Assembly (NCBI RefSeq): GCF_022605165.1
Contig: NC_063073.1
Span: 1,178,001-1,242,000, forward strand
From: Purpureocillium takamizusanense
Taxonomy: Eukaryota; Ascomycota; Sordariomycetes; Hypocreales; Ophiocordycipitaceae
DNA: 64,000 nt
Reading direction: 5' to 3'
Of this stretch, positions 1-13,585 are shown in pieces (the stretch's first letter is position 1; the number at the start of each line of letters is the position of its first letter). The translations under genes were made by a program, and so were the position numbers. The notes beneath the pieces were generated by a model, which was not told where the DNA came from, ran no database searches, and worked only from the letters and a program-made list of their open reading frames with translations.

Positions 1-2
1 AC

Positions 3-503
3 ACACTCGTGGAAGCACGGAGACGATCAACGATTCGCCGGGCGTCAATGCCCGATGATCCGCAGGCTGCTTTGGAAGAGGAGAGAGCCTGGAAGCCAGC
101 CATGATTGGAAACCCTACCAGCAGAAAACGACGAATGAATCTATTAGAACTTGGCAGTCTCTCTCGCTGGCAGGAGATCCGCAGAAAGAACCAATTGATC
201 GACGAAGGAGCGCACTTGAACTGTGCAGCCCTTGATCAGGGCTTCGAGGCGCTCGATGATCAAATGAGCGACTTGCAACGAGATGCTCGAGACTTCTTCC
301 ATGTGGGCAGCGTTCGAAAGAAGGGATCGAGACGGCCGCGCTACACGGACGAAGGCAGCGGGACTGCGGATGATTCGATTGAAATGGACACATTTGACAT
401 GCATACTGCCGGGGTTGTCCCGTCAAGACAGGGCCGGAAGGTGGAGAGGGAATGTGTAATGAGCGAGACGGTCGAGGAGAGGGTCACAATGGCGGTCTCA
501 TGA
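3..503 (+). CDS. 3' end of an unidentified protein gene (partial)
   Basis: The reading frame is open from the left edge of the window to a TGA at 501-503, so this is the C-terminal ~166 residues of a gene that starts outside. The first in-frame candidate start (position 9) is only GTG and is not a plausible eukaryotic start. The segment is hydrophilic, rich in Arg and Glu, with a short predicted helix (around the EALDDQMSDL stretch) and no membrane segment, signal or motif I recognise. It converges on the CFEM-like gene that ends at 853. An upstream intron cannot be excluded, and whether the frame is coding rests only on its openness and amino-acid composition. Confidence 0.45.
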   Translation, partial: TLVEARRRSTIRRASMPDDPQAALEEERAWKPAMIGNPTSRKRRMNLLELGSLSRWQEIRRKNQLIDEGAHLNCAALDQGFEALDDQMSDLQRDARDFFHVGSVRKKGSRRPRYTDEGSGTADDSIEMDTFDMHTAGVVPSRQGRKVERECVMSETVEERVTMAVS

Positions 504-852
504 CGCGGCGAGGGCATTGAGTGGAAGCAATGTTTTTTGCGAGCGCTATCCTATGGCACAGAATGCGTAGCAGTCGCTGAAGCCGCAGACCTATGGCACC
601 CTAGACTTGCAATAAGTAGCATTATACAACATTTACTTTTTCATCCCTATACATAGGTGCATCACATAAACAGAGACCTCCCATCTTCTGTGTGTTTGTA
701 CATGTCCATCGGTCCCAAACATTTTATCTCTTATGCACGTGGCAGTGTGAATTCGACCAAGGCAGACGCTTAACAAACGGACCAGAAACGATTGGTATCA
801 AAATAAAAACGCCAGAGTCGTCATATCGTCATCGTCTTTATCAACATCGCCT
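504..852. other. convergent 3' intergenic spacer
   Basis: AT-richer spacer between two converging genes, with several AATAAA-like and ATAAA stretches (for example near 613 and 800) that could serve polyadenylation on either strand. No gene seen. Confidence 0.5.
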
Positions 853-1691
853 TCAGTGCACATTGAGATACAAGTCGTCGCCCCGGCGCGAGGGCGTCAG
901 CCTAGGCACCCACGTAGGCGTGGCGGGGAGGTCACCGCCATCACCAGGGAACTGCCGGCCGCCTCGTGGGGTGACGACCTCGGGGGAGAGAAACATGGGC
1001 CCGTAGCGGCTCTTCTCGCGCCGCCAGTTGCTCTTCTTGACACCGGACGTGGAGGATGAGGACGAGGAGGTGCCGGCGTCGCCTTCGGCGGTGAGGATGG
1101 CCATGGTGGCGGCGCGGTCGGCGCCGAGACGCTTGACAATGAGGGAGGATGGTGGCTGGCCCTGCTGCGAGGGGTGAGGGGCTACGGGCTGCTCGCCGGG
1201 TCTAGGGAGATTGGAAGAGGATGATGCCGAGGGGGCGTGCTGCTGGTATAGTGGTCGTGGACCTTGTGGTGGATGCGGCACGGGCAGGTTCATGGGCTGG
1301 GCGTGAGGTTGAATTGGAGGTTGAGCCGAAGGTTGGGGTCGAGGTTGAGGTTGAGGCTGGGGCTGGGGCTGAGGCTGAATTTGAAGCTGGGACTGGGACT
1401 GAGGGGGTTGTTGCGGTCGAGGCCGCGGGGGGGGATGCTGATGGTGATCGTAGTGGTACTGGGCGTTCTGACGCTGCTGCGGATGCCAGTGCGTATTGCG
1501 CCGTTGAGTACCGCGTTGCGGACGGGGGTGGGCTGGGAGGCCGGGGATCCAGCTGTGACCAGGACGACGGCCCTGCTGCTGCTGCTCCGGCCGGTACTGT
1601 ACCTGATGTTGCTGGCGCTGATACGGGACGTGCAGTTGTTGCGGTTCCCAATGTGGGTTTTGTTGCTGATATTGGTACTGAGGCTGCGCCG

Positions 1692-1722
<31 letters not shown>

Positions 1723-4191
1723 GGCTGGGGGCTGATCGCCTCGCCGCGGAGCCTCAGAGCTTGGCTGGGCATGAGCATCGAGAGGCGGCAAGGGGGAAGG
1801 TCCGAGCCTCCTTTCGGCCGGCTGTTGAGCAACTACTTGCTCGTGTATCCTCGCCGCCACGGGAGCGGCTCTCTGGCCTCGAGCTTCGTGAGCCAGCGCT
1901 GGCGGTGGAGCGGACGGGGCTGACGAGTTACGTTGCCGCGCAGAGGGTAGTCGACTCCGGTCATCGTCTGTGGGCTCAGGGGAGGGTTCTACGATGCGCA
2001 TCGTAGGTGATCCGGTCCGAAGCAGCGCTGGATTCTCTACCCCTCGCATTCCCAGCCGCGGTACGCCGTATGGCACATTTCCTAACGCCATGGGTTGCTG
2101 CTGGTGCATACCAAGCGTTGGGCTAGGGTGGCCAGACGGTCGGCGGAGAATCGGCCGCCTCGGGGCCGCTGGCCCCTTTTCCCTTCCGTGAATCTTGGGG
2201 TATGACACGGGCGAGCGCCCTGTGACGGACCGCGGAGATTCCGCGACGGGAGATAGGTCAAGTTGTGGAGGGCCGATGGCCGGCGGCTGGACTGCATCCT
2301 CGTCCATTGACGAGGCCGTTATGGCTGTTATCCCGCTGTCGGCCGAGTCCGCCCTCGAGCGATGCTGGCCCTGCGTTGACAATCGCTCTGGGTTGGAGAA
2401 GCTCCGAGGGTTCGGATGGGTCGAGAACAGAGGGCGAGGTATAGCCTGCTGCCGAAATTCGGGACTAGTCAACTGCGGAGGTTCCGCAGGTTTCTCTGTT
2501 CTGATCGGATCTGGCGCCGTCTCCTTTGGCACTTCTGGGAGGCGGGGCGACTTTGCCTCAACCTTCTGGGCCCTCTGGTAGATAGGCAGGAGAACAACAG
2601 GCTTTGCAATATCTGCTTTCGGCGTCGTGGCCGTCATTGGCGTCACCGTGTCCAGCTCGGCGGCATGCGATGCCCTTTTAGAGTCCGCCAATACCCAATT
2701 GCCCTGTTTGTCTGCGACGTAGGACGTGCCTGACTGCGGCGCCGCTGATGGAATTCGCCAGACTTGACCTTCGGGGGATTGCGATGTCCTGCCGTCCTCC
2801 TCAAACTCGGTCATGGTACTTTCTCGGGGCTCTCCCCCTAGCTTCGTGAACCCCATCATCTTTCCAAAGTCCTCCTGCCGAGGTATTTGCAGTTTCGGGG
2901 GAGGCGGCGGCGGCGGCTTTTTGCGTGAGCTTGGTGGCGAAGGGTGCACGAGGCGGAGCAGTGGCGGCAACATGCGAGGCTCCTCGAGCGGAGTAGACGG
3001 CCGTCTGGGTGCTTCCACATCCATGACCGGCTTTGCGGGGAGGAGCTTGGAGAATCTTCTGACTGGGGTGACGGGAACAGGCCCCCGCCGCGAATGCGTA
3101 GGTGATATCGCGAGTCCAATAGCGCTTGGTCTCCAGCTGGCACGGCTGTATAGCTTAGGTGGTGGCGGCGGCGGCCGTGGGGTGTTTGGTTTCGAAGGCG
3201 GATGCAGCGGTTGCACCATCCATGAGTTCCCTCCGCTGCTTTCCCCCTTGTCAAACTTGTAGCCCCAAGTGTCACGTTTATGAAGCGCCTCGGTGCTCTC
3301 GGATCGACGGTGTTTGGTCGTTCTCTTTCGCCGGTAACACCTCAGTAATACAATGGCGCCGATTGCAAGACCGGCAAGGCCCACGACACCCACAGCAATG
3401 CCAGCCTTTTGGCCTGTCGTCAAAGAACCGCCTGTGGAGCTGTTATTGCCGTCGCTCCCCGGCCCAGCTGGCACGCCCGTATCTGTGCTCGTTGGCAATG
3501 CTGAAGAAACAACTTGAGACCTTGAGCTCCGCACCGACGTGCTGAATGTTGTTCCACCAACGCTTGTACTAGAGCGCGAAGGCAGCGAACTCGTATCAAT
3601 CAGCAAGGTTGAAGGTGTTGACGTGATGCGAGCTGGCGCTCCCGTCTTTGTGTACGTGCTCTCCGGCGCTGGAAACGACACTGGCCCGCTGCCACTGCCA
3701 TCAGGGGGGAGTAACAAAGTTGCGGTGATGACACCGTGCGTCGGCTGAATAGCATTGGGCTGATCTTTGCACATGTAGAGCGCAGACTGTATTATCGAGG
3801 CTACGCTATCGTCAGCCACACCGTCGTCTCATACTTGCGCCGGCTGTGAGTACTTACTGCTCGCTTCCCTCGAGGAGCATCCTCCAACAGACTTCTCAGC
3901 AACGATGCATTGTACAGCTCCCTCCCCAACGGTGAACTCGGTGTCTCCTCGCGTCGAGCACAGATACTGGAGAGAGGGAAACTCTCCGCCGAGCAGTCCA
4001 GTCTTGTCGGTGCCGTAGTTTGCTGACAGGAACGTGAGGAAACATGACTCGGCGCAGACGGGAATCAGTCCTGAAAGATCTTTCGGGAGGCGGAACTCAA
4101 AGGCGGTGGCAGCTGAGATGACGTATAATGCAACAACGAGCGTTATCAGACCATGAGCACAGGGCTTACTGGCCATTCTATGAAGAAACAT
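853..4191 (-). CDS. CFEM-like cysteine-rich single-pass membrane protein with long Pro/Gln-rich cytoplasmic tail
   Basis: Two exons: 4191-3858 and 3800-853, with a 57-nt intron (GTAAGT donor, GTAG acceptor) that joins in phase to give 1,093 aa. Residues 1-30 look like a signal peptide, with a second possible start at Met6. The ectodomain (about 31-125) has six cysteines spaced like the degenerate CFEM-type domain of fungal membrane proteins (CAESC, LQYLC, VQC, GGC, MCK), followed by a PNAI..TH segment that I associate with the same family. A Ser/Thr-rich stalk leads to one membrane helix (about 242-265) and an RCYRRKR stop-transfer. The remaining ~825 residues are disordered: polyproline runs, a poly-Gln tract and QP repeats. 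Known CFEM proteins act in surface sensing, adhesion or haem uptake. The long Pro-rich tail argues for a sensor or scaffold role here, by inference. Confidence 0.75.
1693..1722 (-). repeat. (CTG/CAG)n microsatellite encoding poly-Gln
   Basis: Run of about ten CTG/TTG triplets on the + strand, read as CAG/CAA on the coding (-) strand. It encodes a Gln homopolymer in the cytoplasmic tail of the CFEM-like protein. A QP-rich stretch lies further downstream in the coding direction (about 1320-1400). Confidence 0.9.
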
Positions 4192-6147
4192 CTGAGACCT
4201 CGGCGGTGTGTCAGCCTCAGATCATGAGGGTATCGGCATGGACGCGGTGGTATTGAACTGTTGGCCGCTTGCTCCCAATCGTCGCATCCGCTTCCGTCCG
4301 GTTGAGAGCCATGAACGATGACGCCGTTCAATGCTCAACTCAACCAGATGCAAGTGGCGACATAGAGGCAACGAGGCGGCCACGGAATGAGCAGGCAGGC
4401 CAAGACATCCATCAAGACAGCTGGAAAACGAAACCCCCATGGGTCACCGCGGCATCCATATAGGTACGAACCTAAGGAAAGAAACGGCCGCTTTTCTGAG
4501 ACGGCCAGCATCCCAGCATCATTGCTTACTCGACGAGACAATGCGCGAGATGGCAGACAAGAGACGGCGGAGGCGTGAAGCGTCGCAGGCACTGCCACCA
4601 CGAACCACAGGATTGCGGTGTAACTCGAGCGAGGCCGCAAGGAATGCAGAGTAATAATTAGAATAGGGTGCAAAGGAAGAAAAGAGAGCCAAAGTCGCAG
4701 ACGAAGTCTCTGGCAACCGAGACTCGGCCGCGGCGTCTAAAGAAAGCGACACGGGCTGCAGACATGACGGCCCCTTTGGCTTGGGGCCAAAGCAGGCAGG
4801 CAAGCGGGGAGGCACGCGCCGGCATGGCATCATCACGTCGCGCAGCATTGTATTGCCTGTAGTACGTAGAGCGACGACGGTATCCACGGACGCAGCAGCG
4901 GGAGCGCGAGCCGCTCGATTCTCCCCCAGCCGCTGACGACCTGCATGCGTGCGCCGCCCCTTGGGCCCATGGTCGCGTTTCCGTTCCCGCCGGGGCTTGG
5001 GGTTCCGGCGCGTGGCTGCCCGGCTGTACAGGCGCTGGTCGCCCAATCTCGAGCAGCGCAGCCCTTTTGGTGTGTCCCTTTTCGTTCCTCGATGCTCTGC
5101 CGCCCGGGGAAAGATTGGTCGGGGCGGACAGGGCGGGGGCCGCCGCACGCACGGCAGGGGCTCCTATTTCGGGAACATCCTTGTCGAGGCCCGGATGGGA
5201 ATGCAGCCGCAGGTGTTCGTCGTTGCGGATTTGCGGGCTTGGCGCAAGCGGGTGGCCCAGCTTGGTGAGTGAATGGTGAATGGTGATGCAGGTTGGGCGG
5301 TTATGCGACGTTTGAGTGGCTGTGAGGCTTCGCCCGCATCCCGGGCTAAGAGAATCGACTAAGCGCCGCCTATCGGGCAGGAGCAACACAACCACTTACC
5401 TCCGCCTCGGCCGCCTGGCAAGCCTGATAAGCGCGCGCGCGCGACCAGAGCTTCAGGTTCCTCAAAGAGCATCACGTGAGTTGCTCGCCGGCCAGCCGCC
5501 AACCATTCCGTCCGTATCAGAGACGCGCCCAGGAGGTGGGTGAGTTATGTTTCACGCTGTTCAGCTGCGATGATCTCGCCTAGGGCTTCGTTTCTTCCTC
5601 CGCCTGTGAGGTCCATATGCGCTAGACCCGGCGGCTCCAGGCCTGCCTAGGTAAGCCAGCCATTGTCAGGGCGTCACCACACATGCATCAGTGATACATC
5701 GTTGGCTGTGGCTGGTTCACCCACGCGCCTTGCTAAACATGTGGTGCTCCATATGAATCACAGGCCACTGACTGGCCGTCTCAGCTCTCAAATGTCTGCG
5801 TCACCTAATCACAAGGTCTACCCGAGTCACGGAGGACAAGCCTAGTTATTTAGACACTCATGGGGTCCATCAGAGAGCTCACACTGCTTCGCTGGGCTTC
5901 GAGGTAAATATGAGCTTCTCCCCGAATAGTCTACCTGGACGGTACATTTGCGCACGCCGACAACGCCCAACCCCACAGCATTCAAGGAAAGCAGAGCGGT
6001 CAATACAACAGGAAGAACGGCTCGATATCTCAACGTCCATCCAGTCCCAGCCCCAGCCCCGGGCACAAAAAGGGGACCTGGACCCGACCACAGTTCGAAG
6101 CAGACGTGCTATGCTGATAACTTGACAAGTCACGCTTGCTGCATCCT
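4192..6147. other. intergenic region upstream of the CFEM-like gene
   Basis: About 2 kb between the start of the CFEM-like gene and the 3' end of snf7, both on the minus strand. Several frames are open for 60-245 codons, but they overlap on both strands with Arg/Pro/Ala-rich shadow composition. I find no domain and no splice-compatible gene. Confidence 0.5.
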
Positions 6148-7006
6148 TCACATGGCCATCTCGGCCTGCAGCTTCCTGAGCTCCGCCTCCTCGTCGTCTT
6201 CCTCCACTGCTTGCCTCCTGCTCGGCACGGCTGCATGTCTTGATCAGTATACGCTGTGAGTCCAGATTCATGAGACGGGCAACTCACGCTGCGCGTTTGC
6301 TGGCGATGGCATCTTGTGAACAGCATCTGCCACCGGCACATTTCCCGTATTCAGGATAGCCTCGTCCAGCTGTTCCTGTTGCATCTGCTCCAACTCCTCC
6401 TCGAGCTCCGTGTCGTCCACCGGCTCTCCGACCGTCGCGCCCGTGATGGCATCCACGATTTCTTGGCTGAGCGCGTTCTGGTCCCGCAATTTCTCCCTGT
6501 AACAATCCGAATCAGCATGTGAAGATTTGGCTCGCGTGATACGCCCGTGAAGGGCTCGTCGTACATCGTCTCGTCCACCTTGTCTGGCGTGAGCTTCCCG
6601 TGGATTTCCTTCATGGCCTGGCTGGCCTTCTCCATGGCCGCCAGCGTCTCCCTGTTGATGTTTGCCGACTCGATCGAGTTGATTTGCTGCTCCAGTGTCC
6701 CGATCTGCGCGATGGTCTGGTCTAGGGCCTGCTCGTGTGTCTTCTTGCGCCGTAAGGCGGCTTTGGCAACTGTGGAATTCGTTAGCATCGCATACCCCTC
6801 CAACACTGTCCCGCGCGGCATCGCGACGCACCGTTCTTGTTTGTGTTTGCATTCTTGCGTGCGATATTTTGTTGCTCGTCTATTTGGTTCTGCAGATGCT
6901 TCTCGCGCTTCTGCAGCATATCAAGGTGCGACCGCAGCCCGAGGATCGCCTTCTTGGGCGTGTCCTTTGTGCGCTGGGCAGCAGCGCCGCCGAACCAGTT
7001 CCACAT
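6148..7006 (-). CDS. snf7: ESCRT-III subunit Snf7/Vps32
   Basis: Four exons: 7006-6832, 6769-6565, 6496-6288 and 6230-6148, with introns of 62, 68 and 57 nt, giving 223 aa (family usually 220-240). The start MWNWFGG, the helical basic region with ALRRKK, the LTPDKVDETM segment and the acidic C-terminal tail ending in an ELRKLQAEM helix are characteristic of Snf7. Snf7 polymerises into membrane-remodelling spirals at endosomes. It drives multivesicular-body formation and, in filamentous fungi, links to pH signalling. The C-terminal helix is where Vps4 or Bro1-type partners bind in the family. The second donor (GTACGA, splitting the Met codon of DETM) is a weak consensus but restores the conserved METKLR-type junction. 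A downstream start or alternative last acceptor is less likely. Confidence 0.93.
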
Positions 7007-8239
7007 CTTGCTCGGCCCCCTGGGCGTCTCTGCTGTCTTTTCGGGTGTCTTGGAATGAAAAGCACGAGCGAGGAGCGGCTCAAGGCCCCTTATCGGAGGT
7101 TCTGCGAGGCAACGTAGCGGGGGCGTGACAGGTCGCGGTGGTGGGGTAATCTGTCACGGGGCAGCGACGTCAGCTTCAGACGGGCGCGTGGCAGGCTGCT
7201 ACAGAGCGTGTCGCTGGCTCGACAAGGCCAAACTCACAGGAAGTTCAGAAGGTTACCGAGTCGCGCCTCAGGTAGGAATCGTTCGCTGTCGGGTTGCGTG
7301 GCTGTTGGTGCAGGCGGGCAGGCTCCAGTCATTTAATCCATCAGCTACGGATGCCTCTCCCAGGTGCTAGCGGCGGGACGATGACGGAACCTCGACCCAG
7401 CAACGTGACACGGTTTAGCCGTGCTTTACCCACATGTCATGTGACGCTCGCACATGGTCTCTTGATGCCGACAAAGACCATCTGACGTACTCTACCAAAC
7501 CCCGTGCAACACGGTTCGTACGCATAGAACCCGACAGCATCTACATCTGACGCAGGATAGCGCTGTCAATTCACGAGTGGTATAGTGCGTCGATCATCAC
7601 CTCTTCGTGTACCATACTCCTCATGTGTTGCCAAAATCAGTGACACAACCTCTGAATTTGCCCAGGACAGCTATAATGTCCACATCATGCAAGACGCAGT
7701 CCACTTATTAAACATCATGCACCTGCATGAGCGCGGGCCGTGGCGTCGCCATACAGAAATTTGGTCTATTATTGTTACCGCCGTCTGTGTCGGCCCCTCG
7801 TCCATAAGTATCCATAAATGCCCCGTAAGTGATCAAGACTCCGCAGACGTAGACTAAGGCTATGCCCCCATAACAGCAAATAGCCACGAGTAAAGGTTGG
7901 CGCCGGCCAGACGAGAGCTGGTGTGGTTGTTTCTTTCTGGCCAACCCCAGACGCAGTGCGCTTCAACAGGACGGTTAGCAAGCAAGCAACGGCCTCGTCC
8001 AAGAGGGACTCGGCCTGTGACGCTTCTCAGTGACCAGCCATGTAACGAACAAGACTCGGCACCAGCCCTCTGAAGGCTCGAGCGCGACCCCGCGACCGAA
8101 CCATCCGTTTAAGTAAAAATCATCAATGCTCATACAATAAACCGCCAACCACTTGAGCCGTGGAGGGGGGTTCTCGGATCAGTCCGGCAAAATATCAGAC
8201 ATGTGAATCGTACGGTGTGTCGGAGTAGGTGGCCGTGGC
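7007..8239. other. intergenic region between snf7 and the mannan polymerase gene
   Basis: About 1.2 kb containing the upstream region of snf7 (minus strand) and the 3' flank of the Anp1-family gene. No open frame here shows a recognisable domain or a consistent exon structure. Confidence 0.5.
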
Positions 8240-9756
<1,517 letters not shown>

Positions 9757-12403
9757 GGCGGGCGATTCGAGGGCGGGACGCTCGTCACCACCCGGCGATG
9801 TCGTGGTATGAGGAAGTGTCGATTGCGGTCGGGCGCTGGCTGGATGCCCCGAGATTCCTGGGATGTCTCGTCGATCGCGATATCCAGGGGCAATTTTGGG
9901 GCCGCAACCGCGTCGGAGGGGGTCGGTTTGCCAATCGGTGGTGGGTGGGCTCGCACGCAGAACAATCGCTCCCAAGAAAGTATAAACGTACAGGCGTCAA
10001 ACGAGCGGATTGAACAGCGGATGCCGAAGTCACATCAAGGATGCCGGACCAGGAGATGCGGCTCGGGCCGGGCGGTGTCGTGCAAACCGAGGCGTCGTAG
10101 TCGGACAGGCGACGAAGATTTGGGATGGAGAGTCCAGATTGAGAGAGCGGACGATGAGTCTGGACACCTCACCTGGCCTCAGCTCCCACTGGACGCCACC
10201 AGACAGAGACACTGGGCAATGAGCGGCCACTTAATTCGATGCGTCGCGTTGGGGCGTTAGGCGCTTTGGTGGCCCCGGCTCTCCTGTGGCAGCTCATCAT
10301 TACAGGCAGAATTTCAGGGCCGGAAAAAGCTTAACTCTTGCGGAGGACTTTACGAGTACCCGCCGTTCGGCGGAGCTGGCTGTATGGACCAGGTACCCAG
10401 GCAGTCTGACACTAACTCGGCCGTCCCGAATTTAGCAGCGCCAGCATCTCGGTGCGCCATTGGGAACATGTACCGCCCAGCCACCGCAGCACGCCCGCAG
10501 CAGAACCAGCAGCCCGGGGGCGGAACATTGATGAGGTGCGCCGTTCACGGGCCGTGCTGGCGCGGCACCATCCACCAATCCGTCCAGTTCAAGTGCGGCC
10601 GCCCCTTACGCACCATCCGCCGTTTTCACTCGCTTTACCCTGAACCTCTGAGAAAAAGGGAAATGGTACCCATCTGGAAACACATTATTCCTCTGTTTGG
10701 AGGCCTTCTCGAGAGTCATGTCCTGTTGGCAGGTTGGTCATCAAGTGTCCCCTGTGTCCAAGGATTGGACGAAACGTAGAAGAGCTGTGGGGGAATGCCA
10801 TCCGCGGGCGGTGTTGTGTGGATGAAACGGAGGGTGCTCTCAGTCTACTATGGGGTTTGACCACGTAGGCTCCCCCGGACGATCTTGCAAGGCACATCCC
10901 TCTTCAACGTTGCAGGATGCGAGCAAACATGCGTAGTACCTATTCGGCGCTCGATTCCTCAATCATTTTTGCAAGAACATTGCACGGCCGCGAAATTGCC
11001 TAAAGCATTGACCAGCGGGGCCTGGGCTCGAGTGCAAGGTACGGAGTACTTCATACACGTCAATTTCTTGGCTACTTATTCTGAACCGACGCTACAAGTC
11101 AATTCGGCCGGCCCTGCTCAGGAAGCAGCCAGAAAGATAGGTTCCTACTAGGTATGGAATTATGAGAGGGCCGCGGCTTCAGTTCCTCAGTTCCACCATG
11201 CCAAGCAGCCTGGCATAGCACTTCCAACACCGCCACGCTCAGCCACCTCGCCGTGATCTCTCTGACATTCCCTCCTCTCTGGGCGTGGATGCCGCCCCTT
11301 GCACCCCTCCCAAAGATGCGCCGGGCTACCTAGTAGTTACCTCTTCCCAAAAACTACGAGCTCCGACGAGCTACTACCAAGTAGTAGGTATCTGGTGTTC
11401 TGAAGCTGCATGTTTTCGAGGAAGCTTGATTTTGCTGATTAATCCAAGAGAATGTCCACCAGGGCGAATTCAATATATTTCAAGAAAGAAGTGGATTCTC
11501 GAACTCTCGATCGCTATGCCGCATGTTGCAAGCTCGGTTTATTTGGCGGATGCATCAACGCTGCGAGGGTAAGCCACATGACGTTCTGCAAGCTCCCCTT
11601 CTGTGTGCAATCACTTCACGTCACGGCGAAACTCGTCTCACCTCTGAGGCGACGGCAAGCACGTACGAAGCAACCAACCTAGTAGACGAAACAGCAAAAA
11701 CCACCTCCCCGGATCCCTGCAAACCGGGAGCATAGTGTCCTACTAACTACTCCGTAATCCCCAGCGTGAATGACCACCGGTTGGTTGGTTGGTTGTTCCA
11801 TTACGCATCCTAGAGACCCAGGAGATCACGCTGTGAATGACCACCTAAAGCATGGAACCGATGATGCGAGTGCGCAGCACTTGGCTGTGATGGACCTGTT
11901 CGCAGGTGTAGGCACTCACTACCCTGTATTTCGTATCGTTACTACGAAGTAAGTACTTTGTACGAAGGACCACCACACAAGCCAGCCACAATGCAGACCC
12001 GCTTCGCGCTCAGATCTGGCATCGCCCCAGTTGTTAGAAAAGTAGGTCCAAAGACGTCACTGTACCCATGTTAGCAAAGAATGTCATGGTCCCAGCGTTG
12101 ATGGTGTAGGTTCGGCGGAGGAGGTTGAGATCGAGTCGAAGTAATCGGGTCCCAAAGAAGTCTAGTCTCGGGCTGCTTGACGCCCTGACAACACAAGGGC
12201 GTGTGGGTGGCTGCGGGTAGCGCCATGTAGTGGCATATCATACCCCAACCCGTTGCGGACGGATTCACGCTCTCACACAGGCTTCTCCATCAGCGACTCA
12301 TCGACATCCAAAGCAACAATTGCCACTTTGCTTCAACAACAGCCCGTCCGTATAAACGGCGAGAACGCTGCAAGTGGATCACAGCTTTAGCGTGTTACGT
12401 CAT
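9757..12403. other. divergent intergenic region, no gene recognised
   Basis: About 2.6 kb between the divergent Anp1-family gene (-) and the DNA glycosylase (+). Short frames only. It contains several copies of a TACKNNGTA-type motif: TACGGAGTA at 11040, TACTCCGTA at 11748, and an inverted pair at 11943-11962. Confidence 0.5.
11943..11962. repeat. imperfect inverted repeat TACGAAGTA / TACTTTGTA
   Basis: Arms of 9 bp separated by AG. The arms match 8 of 9 when one is reverse-complemented, and the mismatch is a C-to-T change. It belongs to the intergenic motif family that also occurs at 14409, 52540 and 62360. Confidence 0.8.
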
Positions 12404-12490
12404 ATGCTGCGCGCCCTCGTCCCAATCGCTGTTTCCAGCATCTCTCGCTTCACCCAGTCGAGCCAAGCATTCTTGACCGTGCATCCAGTC

Positions 12491-13585
12491 ATGGCCGCGA
12501 CACGACGCTCTTCGCGCCTCAATGGCCGGGCAGAGGGAAAGCCTCCGGCAGAGGCAATGCCGCCGCCGCCGCCAGCACCGCAATCACAGCTGAATAAACG
12601 CAAGAGAAAGGCGGCACCAGATGCCGGCGAAGTGCCGCAGGCTCAACCCGCCACGCCGCCGAGGAAGCGCACGCAGCCGATGCAGGAACCTCCCCCGTTG
12701 ACACCGACCCCAAGCGCAGTCAAGGTGATTGCTGAGGCGGCTGATGGGTCGAACAAGGCGCGCAATGCTACGGTCACGCGGCTCGCTGACCCCAGGACGA
12801 CCAATGCCACGCTGCTATCACCGGAAACGTCGCGATTGGTGGCATCCCGCGACATTGAGGCAATCTCGCCGTCCAAAGCGCCCGCAGCTCGTACGACGAC
12901 CCAGACGCTGCTGCAAGAGGCGTGCGAGCATCTCATAATGGTCGACGCGCGGCTGAAGCCCCTGATCGAGAAGAATCACTGCAGGGTTTTCTCTCCAGAA
13001 GGACTCGCCGAGCGGATCGATCCCTTTGAGAGCCTGTCGAGCGGCATCATATCCCAACAAGTGTCCGGGGCCGCCGCCAAGTCCATCAAAGCCAAGTTCG
13101 TTGCCCTGTTTGACCGGGACGGCGCGACTGGCCGATTTCCTCACCCGTCCGAGGTGGCCAAGTGTTCCATCGAGAAACTACGCACGGCAGGGCTGTCGCA
13201 GCGCAAGGCCGAGTACATCCAGGGGCTTGCGGAGAAGTTTGCGGCCGGAGAGCTCAGCGCGCAGATGTTGCACGACGTACCGTACGACGAACTGGTCGAA
13301 AAGCTCATCGCCGTCCGCGGGCTCGGGCGGTGGTCCGTCGAGATGTTCGCGTGCTTCGGGCTCAAGCGCATGGACGTCTTCTCGGTGGGGGATCTTGGCG
13401 TGCAGAGGGGCATGGCGGCCTTTGTTGGGAGGGACGTAGCCAAGCTCAAGGCCAAGGGCGGCAAGTGGAAGTACATGTCGGAGCAAGACATGCTCGACCT
13501 GTCCTCCAAGTTCGCGCCGTATCGAAGTCTGTTCATGTGGTTGATGTGGCGGGTAGAGGAGACTGACGTCAGTACAATGGAATAA
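12491..13585 (+). CDS. mag1: DNA-3-methyladenine glycosylase, AlkA/Mag1 type (HhH-GPD superfamily)
   Basis: Intronless, 364 aa from ATG 12491 (MAATRRSSRL). It excises alkylated purines (3-methyladenine, 7-methylguanine) to start base-excision repair. The basic, Pro-rich N-terminal ~125 residues look like a nuclear-targeting tail. The HhH-GPD fold follows: IISQQVSGAAAKSI, GLSQRKAEYI, the helix-hairpin-helix VRGLGRWSVEMF, then DVFSVGDLGVQRG. In that motif the Asp encoded at 13391 (residue 301) occupies the catalytic position of the family. No iron-sulfur cysteine motif is present, as expected for AlkA/Mag1. An in-frame ATG at 12404 would add 29 residues resembling a mitochondrial presequence. 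I chose 12491 because its context (purine at -3, G at +4) is much better. Confidence 0.92.
   Translation: MAATRRSSRLNGRAEGKPPAEAMPPPPPAPQSQLNKRKRKAAPDAGEVPQAQPATPPRKRTQPMQEPPPLTPTPSAVKVIAEAADGSNKARNATVTRLADPRTTNATLLSPETSRLVASRDIEAISPSKAPAARTTTQTLLQEACEHLIMVDARLKPLIEKNHCRVFSPEGLAERIDPFESLSSGIISQQVSGAAAKSIKAKFVALFDRDGATGRFPHPSEVAKCSIEKLRTAGLSQRKAEYIQGLAEKFAAGELSAQMLHDVPYDELVEKLIAVRGLGRWSVEMFACFGLKRMDVFSVGDLGVQRGMAAFVGRDVAKLKAKGGKWKYMSEQDMLDLSSKFAPYRSLFMWLMWRVEETDVSTME

Noticed and set aside
1221..2006. 261-codon + strand frame rich in Val/Glu/Ala
   Set aside because: Opposite-strand reading of the QP-rich tail of the CFEM-like protein; composition mirrors that repeat.
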